A DNA stretch of 64,000 bases from Massilia norwichensis. Its GTDB lineage: Bacteria > Pseudomonadota > Gammaproteobacteria > Burkholderiales > Burkholderiaceae_D. The stretch spans positions 1 to 64,000 of the forward strand of contig NZ_JANUGX010000027.1 of NCBI RefSeq assembly GCF_024753245.1, read 5' to 3'. The position numbers were made by a program, and so were the translations under genes. This document shows, in pieces, positions 1-8,735 of this stretch. Below the pieces are notes generated by a model. The model had not been told where the DNA came from, made no database searches, and saw nothing but the letters and a program-made list of their open reading frames with translations. Position 1 is the first letter of the stretch, and each line of letters begins with the position of its first letter.

Positions 1-209
1 GTTTCGCGCTTGTCGTCAACTTCTTTATTGCGTCGTGCCTTTCGGACACGTCTCGATGAAACTGCCGCAACTGCTTGAATCGGCGTCGTTTTCAACGAGG
101 GAAAACATCATAACAAAGCCGGGAAAACCCTGCAAGGCCCGCCCGGCCACCGTGGAGCCGGAGCCGCGTACAATGCACCCTTTGCCGCTCCAAGCCAGAT
201 TCAAAAGCC

Positions 210-1703
210 ATGACCATCCTGCTCTCCACCCTGAACGCCCGCTATACCCACGCTTCGCTGGGCCTGCGCTACCTGCTGGCCAACATGGGGGCGCTGCGGG
301 AGCAGACCGTGCTGATGGAATTCGTCATCGGCGCGAAGACGACCGAGGTCGTGGAACGCCTGCTGGCGAAGAAACCGCGCATCGTCGGCTTTGGCGTCTA
401 TATATGGAACGTCGAAGAGACGACCAGGGTCGTCGCCATGCTCAAGCGCGTCGCGCCCGAGGTGACGGTGGTGCTGGGCGGTCCCGAGGTCTCCTACGAG
501 ACGGACAAACAGGAAATCGTCCGCCTGGCCGACTACACGGTCACCGGCTGGGGCGACGTGTCCTTCCCCAAGCTGTGCGGCGAGATCCTGCACGGTCCGA
601 AGCCGCTGATGAAGGTCCACGCCGGCGTCCAGCCGCCGATGGCCGACATCGCCCTGCCCTACGCTCTATATAGTGAAGAGGACATCGCCCACCGCACGAT
701 TTACGTGGAAGCCTCGCGCGGCTGCCCGTTCAAGTGCGAGTTCTGCCTGTCTTCGCTGGACAAGACTGCCTGGCCCTTCAACCTCGATGCCTTCCTGGCC
801 GAGATGGAAGCCTTGTACCAGCGCGGCGCGCGCCTGTTCAAGTTCGTCGACCGGACCTTCAACCTGAACGTCAAGACCAGCCAGCGCATCATGCAGTTCT
901 TCCTCGATAAGCTGGCGGCCGCACCAAACGACCCGGTGTACGCCCACTTCGAACTGGTCCCGGACCACCTGCCGGAAGCGCTGAAAGCCACGATCGCGCA
1001 GTTCCCGCCGGGCGCCCTGCAGTTCGAAATCGGCATCCAGAGCTTCAACCCGGAGGTGCAGACCCTGGTCAGCCGGCGCCAGGACAATGCCAAGGCGGCG
1101 GACAACATCCGCTGGCTGCACGCGCATTCGCACGCCCACCTGCACGTCGACCTGATCGCCGGCCTGCCGGGCGAAGACGTCGCCAGCTTCGCGCGCGGCT
1201 TCGACCACCTGGTGTCGCTCGGCCCGCACGAGATCCAGTTCGGCATCCTGAAGCGCCTGCGCGGCACGCCGATCATCCGCCACACCGAACCCTTCGGCAT
1301 GGTGTTCGATCCGTATCCGCCTTATACCGTGCTGGCCACCGACCGCATCGACTTCGCCACCATGCAGCGCCTGGTGCGCTTTGCCCGCTACTGGGACCTG
1401 GTCGCCAATTCCGGCCGCTTCGCCCACACCGTCAATACGCTGCTGGGTGAGGCGCCGTTCGCCAACTTCATGGCGTTCTCGGACTGGATGTACACCCGCA
1501 CCGACGCCACCCACCGCATCGCCCTCGACCGTCTGGCCAAACTGGTGCAGGAATGGCTGCAGTTGCGTGGGATGAGCGAAGAGGCGGCGAAGGCGCTGCT
1601 GGCCAGCGACTACGCCGGTAACGTCGACAAGGCATCCAGCAAGCCGAAAGGCGAACAGAAACAGGCCGCGCCGGAGCGCCAGGTCCGCCACCTGGCCGCG
1701 TAA
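210..1703 (+). CDS. B12-binding-domain radical SAM protein (DUF4080 type)
   Basis: A 497-residue protein. Residues 1-125 look like a cobalamin-binding Rossmann domain (GFGVYIWN near 61 and VVLGGPEVS near 88). A radical SAM core follows, with the CxxxCxxC cluster motif at C172, C176 and C179 (RGCPFKCEFC), then a TIM-barrel segment ending in an HVDLIAGLPGED stretch. The C-terminal third resembles DUF4080 of anaerobic-type B12 radical SAM enzymes. Members of this class use SAM and a 4Fe-4S cluster for radical chemistry; the substrate of this subgroup is not known to me. The Lys/Gln-rich tail after about residue 475 looks unstructured. It stands alone, just upstream of the Mla operon. The ATG start lies 20-30 bases after a TACAAT box that could be its -10 element. 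Confidence 0.85.
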   Translation: MTILLSTLNARYTHASLGLRYLLANMGALREQTVLMEFVIGAKTTEVVERLLAKKPRIVGFGVYIWNVEETTRVVAMLKRVAPEVTVVLGGPEVSYETDKQEIVRLADYTVTGWGDVSFPKLCGEILHGPKPLMKVHAGVQPPMADIALPYALYSEEDIAHRTIYVEASRGCPFKCEFCLSSLDKTAWPFNLDAFLAEMEALYQRGARLFKFVDRTFNLNVKTSQRIMQFFLDKLAAAPNDPVYAHFELVPDHLPEALKATIAQFPPGALQFEIGIQSFNPEVQTLVSRRQDNAKAADNIRWLHAHSHAHLHVDLIAGLPGEDVASFARGFDHLVSLGPHEIQFGILKRLRGTPIIRHTEPFGMVFDPYPPYTVLATDRIDFATMQRLVRFARYWDLVANSGRFAHTVNTLLGEAPFANFMAFSDWMYTRTDATHRIALDRLAKLVQEWLQLRGMSEEAAKALLASDYAGNVDKASSKPKGEQKQAAPERQVRHLAA

Positions 1704-1774
1704 ACGCGCGCCTGCGCCGGTACGCTAACGCCGCGCGTGTGGCAGCTAGTACGAATCTCTTTTACACTGCCGTA

Positions 1775-2911
1775 ATGCGGATTGAAAATGCGCCAACATT
1801 AACTATCGAACATCCGGAAGCCGGTACGGAGCAATCCGTGGTGGCGCGCGGCGTATGGCAGGTGCATGCGCTGTCCAAGCGCGGCGCGCTCAAGAGCATC
1901 AACAAGACCCTGGCCGGGCTGGCGGACAAGCCCTCGCTGGCCTGGGACCTGTCGGAAGTGGCCAGCCTGGACCACATCGGCGCGCAGATGTTCTGGAGCG
2001 CCTGGGGCAAGAAGCGCCCCGGCAAGCTGACCCTCGATCCGAAACAGGAAGAGCTGTTCGCGCGTATCGAGGAAGCCAGCCAGATCGACCTGCCGCGCGT
2101 GCGTACCAGTCCCTTCAACTGGATCATCAAGCTGGGCGCGGGCGTGCTGTCCTTCTTCGAGCACATGAAGGCGGTCGTGGTCCTGATCGGCCAGGTGGTG
2201 CAGGACATCGGCCGCTTCATCCGCCATCCGATGTCGGGACCGTGGCGGGAAATCTCGGCCAACATCTATCACTCCGGCTTCCAGGCGCTGGGCATCACGG
2301 CCCTGGTGGGCTTCCTGATCGGGATCGTGCTCTCCTATCTGTCGGCGCAGCAGCTGCGCATGTTCGGCGGCGACATCTACCTGGTCAACATCCTCGGCAT
2401 GGCCATCATCCGCGAACTCGGTCCGCTGCTAGCGGCAATCCTGGTGGCCGGCCGCTCCGGTTCCTCGATCACCGCGCAGCTGGGGGTGATGCGGGTGACC
2501 GAGGAACTCGATGCGATGCTGGTGATGGGCATCTCGCACGGCTACCGCCTGATCATGCCGAAGGTGCTCGCGCTGGCGATCGCGATGCCGCTGCTGGTGG
2601 TCTGGACCGACAGCATGGCCCTGCTGGGCGGGATGCTGGCGGCGAAGTTCGAACTGAACCTGTCGCTGCGCTACTTCATCCAGAAGCTGCCGTCGGCGGT
2701 GCCCTTCGTGAACTACATGATCGGCCTGGGCAAGGGCATCGTGTTCGGCATGCTGATCGCCATGACCGCCTGCCATTTCGGCCTGCGCATCAAGCCGAAC
2801 ACCGAGAGCCTGGGCCGGCTCACCACTACCTCGGTGGTCACCGCGATCACCGTCGTCATCATGGCCAACGCCGTGTTTGCGATCGTCTTTTCCAGCGTGG
2901 GGTTCGACTGA
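1775..2911 (+). CDS. mlaE: MlaE-type ABC transporter permease with N-terminal STAS domain
   Basis: Permease of a retrograde phospholipid (Mla) transporter in the inner membrane. From ATG 1775 it has 378 residues: residues 1-105 form a STAS-like domain (the part played by the separate MlaB in E. coli), and the rest is the MlaE permease with about five hydrophobic segments and the family signature around LGPLLAAILVAGRSGSSITAQLG. A GTG at 1739 in the same frame would add 12 residues, but neither start has a clear ribosome site and the residues before MRIENAP are not domain-like, so I prefer 1775. It is the first gene of a tightly packed operon and its stop codon overlaps the mlaF start by one base. 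The fusion explains why no mlaB gene is present. Confidence 0.9.
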   Translation: MRIENAPTLTIEHPEAGTEQSVVARGVWQVHALSKRGALKSINKTLAGLADKPSLAWDLSEVASLDHIGAQMFWSAWGKKRPGKLTLDPKQEELFARIEEASQIDLPRVRTSPFNWIIKLGAGVLSFFEHMKAVVVLIGQVVQDIGRFIRHPMSGPWREISANIYHSGFQALGITALVGFLIGIVLSYLSAQQLRMFGGDIYLVNILGMAIIRELGPLLAAILVAGRSGSSITAQLGVMRVTEELDAMLVMGISHGYRLIMPKVLALAIAMPLLVVWTDSMALLGGMLAAKFELNLSLRYFIQKLPSAVPFVNYMIGLGKGIVFGMLIAMTACHFGLRIKPNTESLGRLTTTSVVTAITVVIMANAVFAIVFSSVGFD

Positions 2912-3756
2912 TGCAAGAACAGAAACCGCAAACGCTGAACCTCAAGCCGGACGAAAAGGTCGGACCGCCGGTGGTCCAGATCCGCAATCTCTGGACCCGC
3001 TTCGGCCGCACCGTGGTGCACCAGGACCTGAGTCTGGACATCTACGCCGGCGAGATCCTGTCCATCGTCGGCGGGTCCGGCACCGGCAAGACCGTGCTGC
3101 TGCGCCAGATGCTGGGCCTGGAACGGCCGTCGAGCGGATCGGTGACGGTGTTCGGCGAGGACGTCAGCAGCGCCAGCCCGGAGCAGTTGCAGCGCATGCG
3201 CAACCACTGGGGCATGCTCTTCCAGCAGGGCGCCCTGTACTCGGCGCTGACGGTGTTCGACAACATCGCCCTGCCGCTGCGCGAACTGCGCGCGCTGCCC
3301 GAAGACGTGATCCGCGACGCCGTGCTGCTGAAGATGAACATGGTGGGCCTGGGGCCGGGCGACGCCAACAAGATGCCGTCCGACCTGTCGGGCGGGATGA
3401 TCAAGCGCGCCGCGCTGGCGCGCGCCCTCGCGCTCGAACCCCAGCTATTGTTCCTGGACGAGCCCACCGCCGGCCTGGATCCGGACCTGTCGGACACCTT
3501 CGTCGAGTTGATCCAGACCCTGCACAACGAGCTCAAACTCACGGTGGTGATGGTCACGCACGACCTCGACACGCTGTTCGCGCTGTCGTCGCGCATCGCG
3601 GTGCTGGCCGAGAAGCACGTGCTGGCGGTCGGCCCCGCGTGCGACGTGCTGCGTGTGGAGCACCCCTTCATCAAACACTTTTTCCTCGGCCCGCGCGGCC
3701 AGCGTGCGCTGGAAGTGCTGGAAGAACGCTACGCAGGAAAGGAATCGGAACACTGA
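2911..3756 (+). CDS. mlaF: MlaF-type ABC transporter ATP-binding protein
   Basis: ATPase of the Mla phospholipid transporter, 281 residues. Walker A GGSGTGKT is at 54-61, followed by a Q-loop (MLFQQGALY), the ABC signature (DLSGGMIKRAALARAL) and Walker B (LLFLDEPTAGLDP) with an H-loop in VTHDLDT. The first 20 residues are a polar extension before the ABC fold. The ATG shares its A with the TGA of mlaE, so the two are translationally coupled. It should hydrolyse ATP on the cytoplasmic face and drive lipid movement between the MlaD ring and the permease. Confidence 0.93.
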   Translation: MQEQKPQTLNLKPDEKVGPPVVQIRNLWTRFGRTVVHQDLSLDIYAGEILSIVGGSGTGKTVLLRQMLGLERPSSGSVTVFGEDVSSASPEQLQRMRNHWGMLFQQGALYSALTVFDNIALPLRELRALPEDVIRDAVLLKMNMVGLGPGDANKMPSDLSGGMIKRAALARALALEPQLLFLDEPTAGLDPDLSDTFVELIQTLHNELKLTVVMVTHDLDTLFALSSRIAVLAEKHVLAVGPACDVLRVEHPFIKHFFLGPRGQRALEVLEERYAGKESEH

Positions 3757-3757
3757 C

Positions 3758-4705
3758 ATGGAAAACAGATCGTATGCCCTGATGACGGGCTTCTTCACGG
3801 TCGCGCTGCTGGTGGCGGCCATCCTGGTCGGCCTGTGGCTCAATCGCGACCGCACCGAGATGCATCCCTACGAGATCGTCACCACCCAGACCATCCCCGG
3901 CCTGAATCCGCAAGCCACGGTGCGCTATCGCGGCCTCGAGGTCGGGCGCGTCGACGACATCGTGTTCGACCCGCGCGTCACCGGCCAGATCATGATCAAG
4001 CTGTCGATCGCCGAAGGTGCGCCGGTCACCACCACCACCTTCGCCTCGCTCGGCTACCAGGGCGTGACCGGCATCGCCTTCATCCAGCTGGACGACGACC
4101 GCACCGGTTCGCCGCTGCTGGCGAGCAGCAAGGAGCGCGTGGCGCGCATCCCGCTGCGCCCCGGCCTGCTGGACCAGCTGGAAAAGCGCGGCCTGTCCAT
4201 CCTCGAAAAGACCGAGCAGATCACCAACAGCCTGAACAAGATCGTCAGCGAGGAGAACGCCAACAAGATCACGGGCGCGGTCGACAACATCAGCAAGGCG
4301 GCGCAGGCCTTCGGCGAGATCCCGCAACAGCTGCAGCCGACCCTGGCGCGGATGCCAGCCCTGACCGACAAGCTCGATCGCACCATGACTTCGGTGAACG
4401 AACTGTCGAACAGCGCCACCAGCGCGGCGCGTAATTACGACCGCCTGGCCACCAGCCTGCAGGCGCCGGGCGGACCGATCGACCGCGCCGCCGGTGCCGT
4501 CGCCTCGCTGGAAGGCGTGACCACCCAGCTCGAGATGCGCACGCTGCCGCACTTCGTCGAGATGACCGACGAGGCGCGGGTGTCGCTGCGCGCCGTGCGC
4601 CGCACCGTGGACAAGCTCGGCGACCGTCCGCAAAGCATCCTGTTCGGCGGACCCAAGCCCCAACCCGGCCCCGGCGAGCCCGGCTTCGTCGCGCCGACCA
4701 AATGA
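3758..4705 (+). CDS. mlaD: MlaD/MCE family substrate-binding protein
   Basis: A 315-residue protein with one N-terminal membrane anchor (residues about 7-28, GFFTVALLVAAILVGLWL) and an MCE domain at about 38-115 (core GLNPQATVRYRGLEVGRVDDI). A long, largely helical tail follows (residues 140-290), with many Gln/Asn/Ala residues, as in proteobacterial MCE proteins that build periplasmic lipid tunnels. The tail is longer than in E. coli MlaD and closer to PqiB/YebT-like or Burkholderiales MCE proteins. ATG 3758 follows the mlaF stop by one base with a purine-rich AGGAAAGGA upstream. No mlaC gene follows; instead there is a lipoprotein gene. Confidence 0.9.
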   Translation: MENRSYALMTGFFTVALLVAAILVGLWLNRDRTEMHPYEIVTTQTIPGLNPQATVRYRGLEVGRVDDIVFDPRVTGQIMIKLSIAEGAPVTTTTFASLGYQGVTGIAFIQLDDDRTGSPLLASSKERVARIPLRPGLLDQLEKRGLSILEKTEQITNSLNKIVSEENANKITGAVDNISKAAQAFGEIPQQLQPTLARMPALTDKLDRTMTSVNELSNSATSAARNYDRLATSLQAPGGPIDRAAGAVASLEGVTTQLEMRTLPHFVEMTDEARVSLRAVRRTVDKLGDRPQSILFGGPKPQPGPGEPGFVAPTK

Positions 4706-5340
4706 ACCATGAGGAAACCGTGATCTTGACACCGCACCGCCTCATCGCCGTCCTCGCAGCCGGCACCCTGCTGCTGGCAGGCTGCGCTTCGCAGAAGGGC
4801 GAGCCGACCACCCAGTTCGACTTCGGCCCGGCCACACCGATGGCCAGCGCGCCGGCCACGCCGATGGCACTCGGCGCGATCGTCGTCAGCGACGCCACCG
4901 GCTCGGGGGCGCTGGACAACGAACGCATGCTGTACCGCCTGAGCTATGCCGACGCCCTGCAGGCGCGCGCCTATGCCAACAGCCGCTGGACCGCGACCCC
5001 GCTGCAGATGCTGACCCAGCGCCTCAGGACCCGCATCGCGCAAGCGGGCGCCAAGGTGCTGACCGAAAACGACATCTCGACCGGCACCCCGATCATGCGC
5101 ATCGACGTCGACGAATTCAGCCACAACTTCAGCGGCGTGGCCCAGAGCGAAGGCCTGGTCACGCTGCGCGCCTCGGTATTCCAGGGGCACATGCTGGTCG
5201 ACCAGCGCAGCTTCACCCGCAGCACCCCGGCCGGCAGCGCGGATGCGGCCGGCGGCGCGCGTGCGCTGGCAGCCAGTACCGACGCCATCGCCGCCGACAT
5301 CGTGGCCTGGCTCGGCAGCCTGAACCTGAAGCGCCAATGA
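4702..5340 (+). CDS. ABC-type transport auxiliary lipoprotein (PqiC-like)
   Basis: Predicted outer-membrane lipoprotein of 212 residues with a hydrophobic signal and lipobox LLAGC. The body resembles the ABC-type transport auxiliary component family, which contains PqiC and accompanies MCE transporters (VVSDATGSGALDNERMLYRL and the following segment is the typical first conserved block). The ATG at 4702 overlaps the mlaD stop (ATGA), giving coupling. A GTG at 4720, just after GAGGAAA, would give a more normal signal peptide and may be the true start. In this operon it probably anchors the MlaD tunnel at the outer membrane in place of the MlaA/MlaC route; that role is inferred from position and family. 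Confidence 0.8.
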   Translation: MNHEETVILTPHRLIAVLAAGTLLLAGCASQKGEPTTQFDFGPATPMASAPATPMALGAIVVSDATGSGALDNERMLYRLSYADALQARAYANSRWTATPLQMLTQRLRTRIAQAGAKVLTENDISTGTPIMRIDVDEFSHNFSGVAQSEGLVTLRASVFQGHMLVDQRSFTRSTPAGSADAAGGARALAASTDAIAADIVAWLGSLNLKRQ

Positions 5341-6464
5341 CCGTATCGGAAGACGAGGCGAGGCCGCGCGCATCGCCGGTGTCGCGTGCCGCCCTGCTGG
5401 CCTACCTGCTGCTGATCGTGTATGCGAGCTGGTTCCCGTTCTCGGGCTGGCGCAGCAGCGGGCTGTCGCCCTTCGCCTTCCTGAACCTGCAGCCGCAGCG
5501 CTACTGGACCGGCTTCGACGTGATGGTCAACATCGTCGGCTACATGCCGCTCGGCGTGCTGATGGTGCTGGCCCTGCATCCGCTGGTGCGTGGCGTGTGG
5601 GCGGTGCTGGTGGCCGCCGTGGGCGGCCTGCTGGTGTCTGGCACCATGGAAGTGGTGCAGAACTACCTGCCCAGCCGCGTGCCCTCGAACCTCGACCTGC
5701 TGACGAATGCCGGCGGCTGCCTGGCCGGCGCCATCCTCGGCCTGTTCTTCGCTCCGCTGCTGCTCGACCAGAGCCGCCTGCAGCGCCTGCGCCAGCGCTG
5801 GTTCGCGGCCCACGCCAGCCAGGGCCTGGTGCTGGTGGCACTGTGGCCGCTGGCCCAGGTCTACCCGCAGGGCTACCTGTTCGGCAATGGCCAGATCCTG
5901 CCGCTGCTGTCGGAATGGCTGTCCGAATGGCTCGATACCGACATCGACCTGGTCACGCTGATCCGCGGCGGCGCCGGCATGACGGTCGAGCAGTACTGGC
6001 TGTCGGAGATCGTGATCACGGCCTGCGGCATGACCGGCGCCGCCCTGACCCTGCTGTGCCTGGCCCGCCGCGCTGCGCCGCGCCTGGGACTGATGCTGGC
6101 CCTGGTCTTTACAGGCGTGCTGGTGAAGACCCTGGCCAGCTCGCTGTTCTTCTCGCCCGATAACGCCCTCACCTGGATCACGCCCGGCGCCCAGGGCGGC
6201 TTCCTGATCGGCCTGATGATGCTGGCCGGCCTGGCTTTCGCGCCCCAGGTCGCGCAGCGCCGGCTGGCGGTGGTGACCCTGGTGCTGTCCCTGATCGTCG
6301 TGAACACGATCCCGGCCAACCCGTATTTCGTCGCCACGCTGCAGGCCTGGCAGCAGGGTAAATTCCTGAACTTCAACGGCGCGGCCCAGTTCCTGGGCAT
6401 GGCCTGGCCGTTTTTGGCACTCTGGTTCCTGCTGCTGCCCTCGCACCGCCTGAACCGCCAGTGA
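5337..6464 (+). CDS. VanZ family integral membrane protein
   Basis: A 375-residue membrane protein with 8-10 hydrophobic segments. The N-terminal part (about 15-140) matches the VanZ-like domain (LIVYASWFPFSGW, then VNIVGYMPLGVLMVL). The C-terminal 200 residues are further membrane helices. VanZ-like domains occur in many proteins unrelated to glycopeptide resistance, so no resistance function is claimed. The start overlaps the lipoprotein stop by four bases (ATGA), which places it in the Mla operon; a part in envelope lipid handling is a reasonable inference from position only. The stop is followed by about 40 bases before the next gene. Confidence 0.75.
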   Translation: MTVSEDEARPRASPVSRAALLAYLLLIVYASWFPFSGWRSSGLSPFAFLNLQPQRYWTGFDVMVNIVGYMPLGVLMVLALHPLVRGVWAVLVAAVGGLLVSGTMEVVQNYLPSRVPSNLDLLTNAGGCLAGAILGLFFAPLLLDQSRLQRLRQRWFAAHASQGLVLVALWPLAQVYPQGYLFGNGQILPLLSEWLSEWLDTDIDLVTLIRGGAGMTVEQYWLSEIVITACGMTGAALTLLCLARRAAPRLGLMLALVFTGVLVKTLASSLFFSPDNALTWITPGAQGGFLIGLMMLAGLAFAPQVAQRRLAVVTLVLSLIVVNTIPANPYFVATLQAWQQGKFLNFNGAAQFLGMAWPFLALWFLLLPSHRLNRQ

Positions 6465-6507
6465 TAAGCGCGTATCATTAGCGAAAACCTTATCCATCGA
6501 GAGCGAC

Positions 6508-6843
6508 ATGAGCGACATGAGCGACGACAAACCCTTTTACGAACACCACGTGTTCTTCTGCATGAACGTGCGCGAAGGCGAAGGCTGCCGCCCCAGCTGC
6601 GGCAAGCACGGCGCTGAAACCGCCCAGAAGCACGCCAAGAAACGCATCAAGGAACTCGGCCTGAACGGCCAGGGCAAGGTGCGCATCAACCAGTCCGGCT
6701 GCCTGGACCGCTGCGAGGAGGGCCCGGTGGTCGTGGTCTACCCGCAGGGCACCTGGTACACCTACGTGGACACCTCGGACATCGACGAGATCATCGACCG
6801 CCACCTGCTCAAGGGCGAAGTGGTCGAGCGCCTGAAAATCTGA
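6508..6843 (+). CDS. (2Fe-2S) thioredoxin-like ferredoxin domain protein
   Basis: A 111-residue protein of the thioredoxin-fold [2Fe-2S] ferredoxin family. Cysteines lie at 18, 27, 31, 65 and 69 (FFCMN, CRPSC, CLDRC), and the conserved ending GPVVVVYPQGTWY follows the last pair. Four of these would bind the cluster, as in the Azotobacter and Aquifex family members; the fifth is extra. Likely a small soluble electron carrier; partner unknown. Two in-frame ATGs (6508 and 6517) are possible starts. The next gene begins 16 bases downstream, so the pair is probably co-transcribed. Confidence 0.82.
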   Translation: MSDMSDDKPFYEHHVFFCMNVREGEGCRPSCGKHGAETAQKHAKKRIKELGLNGQGKVRINQSGCLDRCEEGPVVVVYPQGTWYTYVDTSDIDEIIDRHLLKGEVVERLKI

Positions 6844-6859
6844 TTCGCTTTCGTACCTG

Positions 6860-7489
6860 ATGAACAAGCATTCGCAAAAGTTTTACCTGACCGGCCACGC
6901 CGGCAAGATGGAGTGCCAGCTGGACGAGCCGGAGGGAGCACCGCGCGGCATCGCCCTGGTCGCCCACCCGCATCCGCTGTACGGCGGCACCATGGAAAAC
7001 AAGGTCGCGCAGACCCTGGCGCGCGCCTTCGTCGGCCTGGGCTACGTGACGGCCCGCTTCAATTTCCGCGGCGTCGGCGAGTCCGAGGGCACGTATGACG
7101 ACGGCCGCGGCGAGGTCGACGACATGCAGGTCATGTACGAGCACATGACCTCCGAGTATCCAGGGCTGCCGGTCGCACTGACCGGCTTCTCGTTCGGCAC
7201 CTTCGTCCAGGCCCAGCTGCAGCAGCGCCTGGAAGCCCAGGGCCGCCCGGCCGAGCGCCTGGTGCTGGTCGGCACCGCGGCCGGCAAATGGCCGATGCCG
7301 CCGGTCCCCGCGGACACCATCCTGATCCACGGCGAGCTTGACGATACGATCCTGCTTTCGCAGGTATTCGACTGGGCGCGCCCGCTCGACATCCCCGTCA
7401 CCGTGATCCCGGGCGCCGACCATTTCTTCCATCGCAAGCTCGTGCACATTAAAAATCTTGTCGCGCAAATGTGGCGGCGTGACATTTGA
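6860..7489 (+). CDS. Alpha/beta hydrolase
   Basis: Soluble hydrolase of 209 residues with an alpha/beta fold. Seen are the oxyanion-region HPHPLYGGTMENKV, the strand-turn FNFRGVGESEGTYD, the nucleophile elbow GFSFG, a late acid (GELDDTILL) and a final histidine in GADHFFHRKL. This pattern matches the small YqiA/dienelactone-hydrolase-like group annotated as alpha/beta hydrolase or CocE-type esterase in beta-proteobacteria. Substrate unknown. It sits 16 bases after the ferredoxin-like gene, and its last codons overlap the promoter of the downstream D,D-carboxypeptidase gene. Confidence 0.8.
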   Translation: MNKHSQKFYLTGHAGKMECQLDEPEGAPRGIALVAHPHPLYGGTMENKVAQTLARAFVGLGYVTARFNFRGVGESEGTYDDGRGEVDDMQVMYEHMTSEYPGLPVALTGFSFGTFVQAQLQQRLEAQGRPAERLVLVGTAAGKWPMPPVPADTILIHGELDDTILLSQVFDWARPLDIPVTVIPGADHFFHRKLVHIKNLVAQMWRRDI

Positions 7490-7509
7490 GGCGATCACTG
7501 GCCTATAAT
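7479..7509 (+). promoter_or_regulatory. Sigma70-like promoter of the D,D-carboxypeptidase gene
   Basis: GTGACA (7479-7484) and a perfect TATAAT (7504-7509) are separated by 19 bases, directly upstream of the carboxypeptidase gene. The -35 box lies inside the last codons of the preceding hydrolase gene. The spacing is slightly long; the -10 box is ideal. Confidence 0.6.
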
Positions 7510-7524
7510 GGTCCGTCTTTGTTT

Positions 7525-7550
7525 TAGGCAATGCTTACAGGCATTGCCTA
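7525..7550 (+). promoter_or_regulatory. Leader hairpin before the D,D-carboxypeptidase gene
   Basis: A perfect 10-bp inverted repeat, TAGGCAATGC and GCATTGCCTA, is separated by TTACAG. It lies just after the expected transcription start and 35 bases before the ATG. Neither strand has a T-tract after it, so it is not a normal terminator; it may stabilise the mRNA or bind a regulator. Confidence 0.5.
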
Positions 7551-7585
7551 TGCGTCATCGTCCCTTCTGATTTCCTCTTGCTTCC

Positions 7586-8734
7586 ATGAAAAAGTTAATC
7601 GCGGCTCTCGCCGCCAGTGCCCTCCTGATGTCGGCCGCCAACGCGCAGCAAGTGCCGGCCCCGCAAATCGCCGCCCGTTCCTGGACTCTGCTGGATGCCA
7701 CCAGCGGCCAGATCATCGCTTCGCAAGATGCGGACATGCGCATCGAGCCGGCTTCGCTCACCAAGGTCATGACCGCCTACGTGGTTTTCGGCGCCCTGCG
7801 TGACAAGAAGATCGCGCTGGACCAGAAGGTCAACGTCTCGGTCCGCGCCTGGAAGGTCGACGGCAGCAGCTCGAAGATGTTCATCGACCCGGCCACTCCG
7901 GTCTCGATCAACGACCTGCTGTACGGCCTGATGGTCCAGTCGGGCAACGACGCGGCCGTCGCGCTGGCCGAAGCGGTCGCCGGCGATGAAGGCACCTTCG
8001 TCCACCTGATGAACGAACAGGCCCAGCGCATGGGCATGAAAAACACCCGCTTCGCCAACCCGCACGGCCTGCCCAGCCCGGACAACTTCTCGACCGCGCG
8101 CGACCTGTCGATCCTGGCCACGCACGTGATCAAGGACTTCCCCGAGTTCTACAAGATCGACTCGGTCAAGGAATTCACCTATAACAAGATCAAGCAGCAG
8201 AACCGCAACCGCCTGCTGTGGCTGGACCCGACCGTGGACGGCATGAAGACCGGCCACACCGAAGCCTCGGGCTACAGCATGATCGCCTCGGCCCGCCGTC
8301 CGAACGGCCCGGCCGGCGAGCGCCGCCTGATCTCGGTGCTGTCCGGCGCCAACTCGGACGGTACCCGTACCGCCGAAAGCCAGAAGCTGCTGAACTGGGG
8401 CTTCCAGAACTTCGACACCGTCCGCCTGTACGCCAAGGGCCAGGCGATCGCCACCCCGGAAGTATGGAAGGGTTCGAAGTCGACCGTGAAGATCGGCTTC
8501 CCGAACGACGTGCTGGTGACCGTGCCGAAAGGCGTGGCGCAGAAGATGAAGCCGGTCCTCGAGCGCAAGGACCCGCTGGTCGCGCCGCTGGCCCTGAACG
8601 GCCGCGTCGGCACCCTGAAGATGATGGTCGACGGGAAGCCGCTGCTGGCGCTGCCGGTGGTGTCGCTGGAAGAAGTGTCGGAAGCTTCGATCTTCGGCCG
8701 CGCATGGGACTCGATGCGCTTGATGATGAAGTAA
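7586..8734 (+). CDS. D-alanyl-D-alanine carboxypeptidase (PBP5/6 family)
   Basis: Low-molecular-mass penicillin-binding protein of 382 residues that trims the terminal D-Ala from peptidoglycan pentapeptides. A signal peptide (1-20, ending ANA) is followed by the serine peptidase S11 motifs: SLTK at 57-60 (nucleophile S57, base K60), SGN at 119-121 and KTG at 221-223. The C-terminal third (about 265-360) is the beta-rich PBP5 domain, and the last 15 residues (SIFGRAWDSMRLMMK) form an amphipathic membrane anchor. It corresponds to DacA/DacC; I cannot tell which. It has its own promoter and leader hairpin. Confidence 0.93.
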   Translation: MKKLIAALAASALLMSAANAQQVPAPQIAARSWTLLDATSGQIIASQDADMRIEPASLTKVMTAYVVFGALRDKKIALDQKVNVSVRAWKVDGSSSKMFIDPATPVSINDLLYGLMVQSGNDAAVALAEAVAGDEGTFVHLMNEQAQRMGMKNTRFANPHGLPSPDNFSTARDLSILATHVIKDFPEFYKIDSVKEFTYNKIKQQNRNRLLWLDPTVDGMKTGHTEASGYSMIASARRPNGPAGERRLISVLSGANSDGTRTAESQKLLNWGFQNFDTVRLYAKGQAIATPEVWKGSKSTVKIGFPNDVLVTVPKGVAQKMKPVLERKDPLVAPLALNGRVGTLKMMVDGKPLLALPVVSLEEVSEASIFGRAWDSMRLMMK

Positions 8735-8735
8735 T

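Noticed and set aside
35..673. Plus-strand frame overlapping the radical SAM gene start
   Set aside because: Low-complexity Arg/Ala-rich translation in another frame of the radical SAM gene; no ribosome site.
5337..6464. Reading the VanZ-like gene as glycopeptide resistance
   Set aside because: VanZ-like domains are common in unrelated membrane proteins; no vanHAX genes or other resistance context is present.
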